From: Phycisphaerales bacterium
GTDB taxonomy: Bacteria; Planctomycetota; Phycisphaerae; Phycisphaerales; UBA1924
Direction: 5' to 3'
Length of the DNA stretch: 64,000 bases
Assembly (NCBI GenBank): GCA_020847535.1
Contig: JADLBU010000037.1
Coordinates: 1 to 64,000 of the forward strand
Shown here: piece after piece, positions 62,663-64,000 of the stretch
How the letters are laid out: every line of letters begins with the position of its first letter
Numbering within the stretch: position 1 is the stretch's first letter
Position numbers and translations under genes: made by a program
Notes under the pieces: model-generated
Seen by the model: only the letters and a program-made list of their open reading frames with translations
Told to the model about the DNA's origin: nothing
Databases searched by the model: none

Positions 62663-64000
62663 ATGACACTCTCCCGCGCCATCAAGATCGGTTTCATACC
62701 CGCCAATCGCGGGTTCTTCTCGAAGGAGCTCGCCGCCAAGATGCGGGATGAGACGGTGAAGGCGATGCAGCGGCTGGGGATCACGGTGGTGGTTCCGGAT
62801 GCATCGGCGACCAAGGTGGGATGCGTGGAGACACGGGAAGAGGCTGAGTACACGGCCGAGCTGTTCCGCCGGGAGAAGGTGCAGGGGATCCTGATCGGAG
62901 CGGTAAATTTCGGTGAGGAGCAGGGAGTCGCCTGGTGCGTCAAGAAAGCAGCGATCAACGTGCCGATCATGATCTACGGGTGCCAGGAGGAAGAGCGGCT
63001 GACGATGACGACCAAGCGCCGGGATTCGTTCTGCGGGCTGCTCTCCATCGGGGAGGTGTTGCGGCAGATCGGAGCGCAATACACGGTGGCGCAGCGGCCG
63101 ATCTGCTTTCCGGGCGATGAGTCGTTCACGCAGGACCTGGATCGATTCGTGCGGATCTGCCGTGTCGTCAACGGGCTGCGGAACGCGCGGTACGGACAGA
63201 TCGGGGCGCGGCCGGATGCCTTCTGGACGTGCCGGTTCAACGAGAAGCAGTTGCAGTTGCTGGGTCCGACGGTGGTGACGCTGGATTTGTCGGAGGCGAT
63301 CGGTGGGGCGAACCGGATTCCAGATGCGGATCCGGACCTGGCCCTGGTCGTCGAGTCGATCCAGGGGTACGCCGACACCTCGCGTATCAAACAGTTGTCC
63401 GTGACTCGCAGCGCCAAGCTTGAGCTGTTCCTGCGGCGATGGGCCAAGGCCAACGCGATCGATGCCTTCGGAATCCAGTGCTGGACGAGCATCCAGGCCA
63501 ACTACGGCGTCTGCTCGTGCACGACGATGAGCCGGTTCGGGGATGAGGGTGTGCCATCGGCGTGCGAGGCGGACATCATGGGGACGATGTCGATGCACGC
63601 GGCGATGCTGGCGAGCGATTCGCCCGCGGGGCTTGCGGACTGGAACAACCTGCACAACGACGATGACGATCTGGTGAACGTGTGGCACTGCGGGGTCTTC
63701 CCGGCGGCGTTCGCACGCACACCCGTGAAGCTCGGCGTACAGGAGATCATCGCCAGCAGCGGCGCGGCATCCTATGAGGATTCCGAGGGCACCATCGAGT
63801 TCATCGCCAGGGATACACCGCTGACGCTCTGCCGCATCACGCAGGATCCGCAAGGGGATCTCAAGGCGGTGATCGCCGAGGGTGATATCGAGAGCAACCC
63901 GGCGGTCACGTTCGGGTGCTACGGGTGGTGCCGACTGCCGAACCTCGACCGGCTCTACCGGGATGTGCTCTTGGCACACTTTCCCCACCATGTGGCGATC
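62663..64000 (+). CDS. L-fucose/L-arabinose isomerase family protein, partial
   Basis: 446 codons are visible without a stop; the 3' end lies beyond the window. ATG at 62663 after acggagtctcc. The protein belongs to the L-fucose isomerase-like group (FucI/AraA superfamily): IKIGFIPANRGFFSKELAAK, DESFTQDLDRFVRICRVVNG, RYGQIGARPDAFWTCRFNEK, IDAFGIQCWTSIQANYGVCS, SRFGDEGVPSACEADIMGTM and FGCYGWCRLPNLDRLYRD. It is not a standard AraA but stands at the end of araB-araD, so it probably performs L-arabinose to L-ribulose isomerisation. A substrate such as another aldopentose or L-fucose remains possible. Confidence 0.88.
   Translation, partial: MTLSRAIKIGFIPANRGFFSKELAAKMRDETVKAMQRLGITVVVPDASATKVGCVETREEAEYTAELFRREKVQGILIGAVNFGEEQGVAWCVKKAAINVPIMIYGCQEEERLTMTTKRRDSFCGLLSIGEVLRQIGAQYTVAQRPICFPGDESFTQDLDRFVRICRVVNGLRNARYGQIGARPDAFWTCRFNEKQLQLLGPTVVTLDLSEAIGGANRIPDADPDLALVVESIQGYADTSRIKQLSVTRSAKLELFLRRWAKANAIDAFGIQCWTSIQANYGVCSCTTMSRFGDEGVPSACEADIMGTMSMHAAMLASDSPAGLADWNNLHNDDDDLVNVWHCGVFPAAFARTPVKLGVQEIIASSGAASYEDSEGTIEFIARDTPLTLCRITQDPQGDLKAVIAEGDIESNPAVTFGCYGWCRLPNLDRLYRDVLLAHFPHHVAI

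Noticed and set aside
62636-63991. 451-codon minus-strand frame at the window end
   Set aside because: The plus strand encodes a clear isomerase-family protein without a stop to the window end; the minus frame is its His/Arg-rich shadow.

Overview
The window looks like a chromosomal segment of a Planctomycetota bacterium, most likely of the Phycisphaerae. Codon use is strongly GC-rich and genes are separated by repeat-laden spacers. Several families are typical of this phylum: a PSD1 protein with a planctomycete cytochrome c domain, a DUF1501 protein, a PVC-type haem-binding CxxCH protein, a DUF1080 lipoprotein, a GC-type dockerin protein and a PEP-CTERM-like protein ending VPAPGAFALAGAGALVGLRRRR. 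The assignment is inferred from gene content; no 16S rRNA gene is present.

Layout. 0.5-3.2 kb: a TlpA-like thioredoxin, a GNAT acetyltransferase and a secreted protein. 3.4-6.9 kb: histidine degradation (hutH, hutU). 7.0-9.5 kb: a nucleotidyltransferase/partner pair and two crotonase-family genes. 9.5-14.1 kb: a DNA-ligase remnant, purL with an N-terminal PurS-like region, and rplU with a visible promoter and terminator. 14.1-18.8 kb: a DUF486 membrane protein, an erythromycin-esterase-like protein, an ECF sigma factor with a membrane partner, and a PEP-CTERM-like protein. 19-21 kb: a thiolase and a small membrane protein. 21.2-24.7 kb: a two-gene operon of a gluzincin-like metallopeptidase and an MBL-fold hydrolase. 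25-37.5 kb: a planctomycete saprophyte-type block (PVC haem protein, DUF1080 lipoprotein, sialate O-acetylesterase, and an opposite-strand operon PSD1 - DUF1501 - DUF2231/cytochrome/LRR protein). 37.6-46.2 kb: a sugar-phosphate isomerase family protein, a class I amidotransferase, a DUF4340-like protein, purD, a saccharopine-dehydrogenase-like gene and a zinc-ribbon/HEAT membrane protein. 46.2-52.9 kb: an exopolysaccharide cluster (flippase, polymerase, a double glycosyltransferase, a LbH acyltransferase). 52.9-56.4 kb: a YbaY-like lipoprotein, dnaB and ruvC. 56.5-58.9 kb: tRNA-Leu(CAA) surrounded by broken gene fragments, then a dockerin protein. 59-64 kb: an arabinose-type locus: a periplasmic sugar-binding lipoprotein divergent from araB-araD-isomerase, the last running off the window end.

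The most striking features not explained by genes are arrays of short degenerate tandem repeats. Unit lengths are 7, 8, 9 or 10 bases. They mostly start within a few bases of stop codons and sometimes lie in frame inside genes, notably three times in purL. They resemble the heptamer STRR sequences of cyanobacteria. There is also a family of mini-hairpins with a TTC triloop, and two copies of an element with an acaggc...gcctgt hairpin. Other candidates for novelty are the gluzincin/MBL operon, a DnaB helicase with a glycine-rich tail ending in an SSB-like acidic tip (DEEAPF), a fused pair of homologous glycosyltransferases, and a PurD with a roughly 95-residue insertion.
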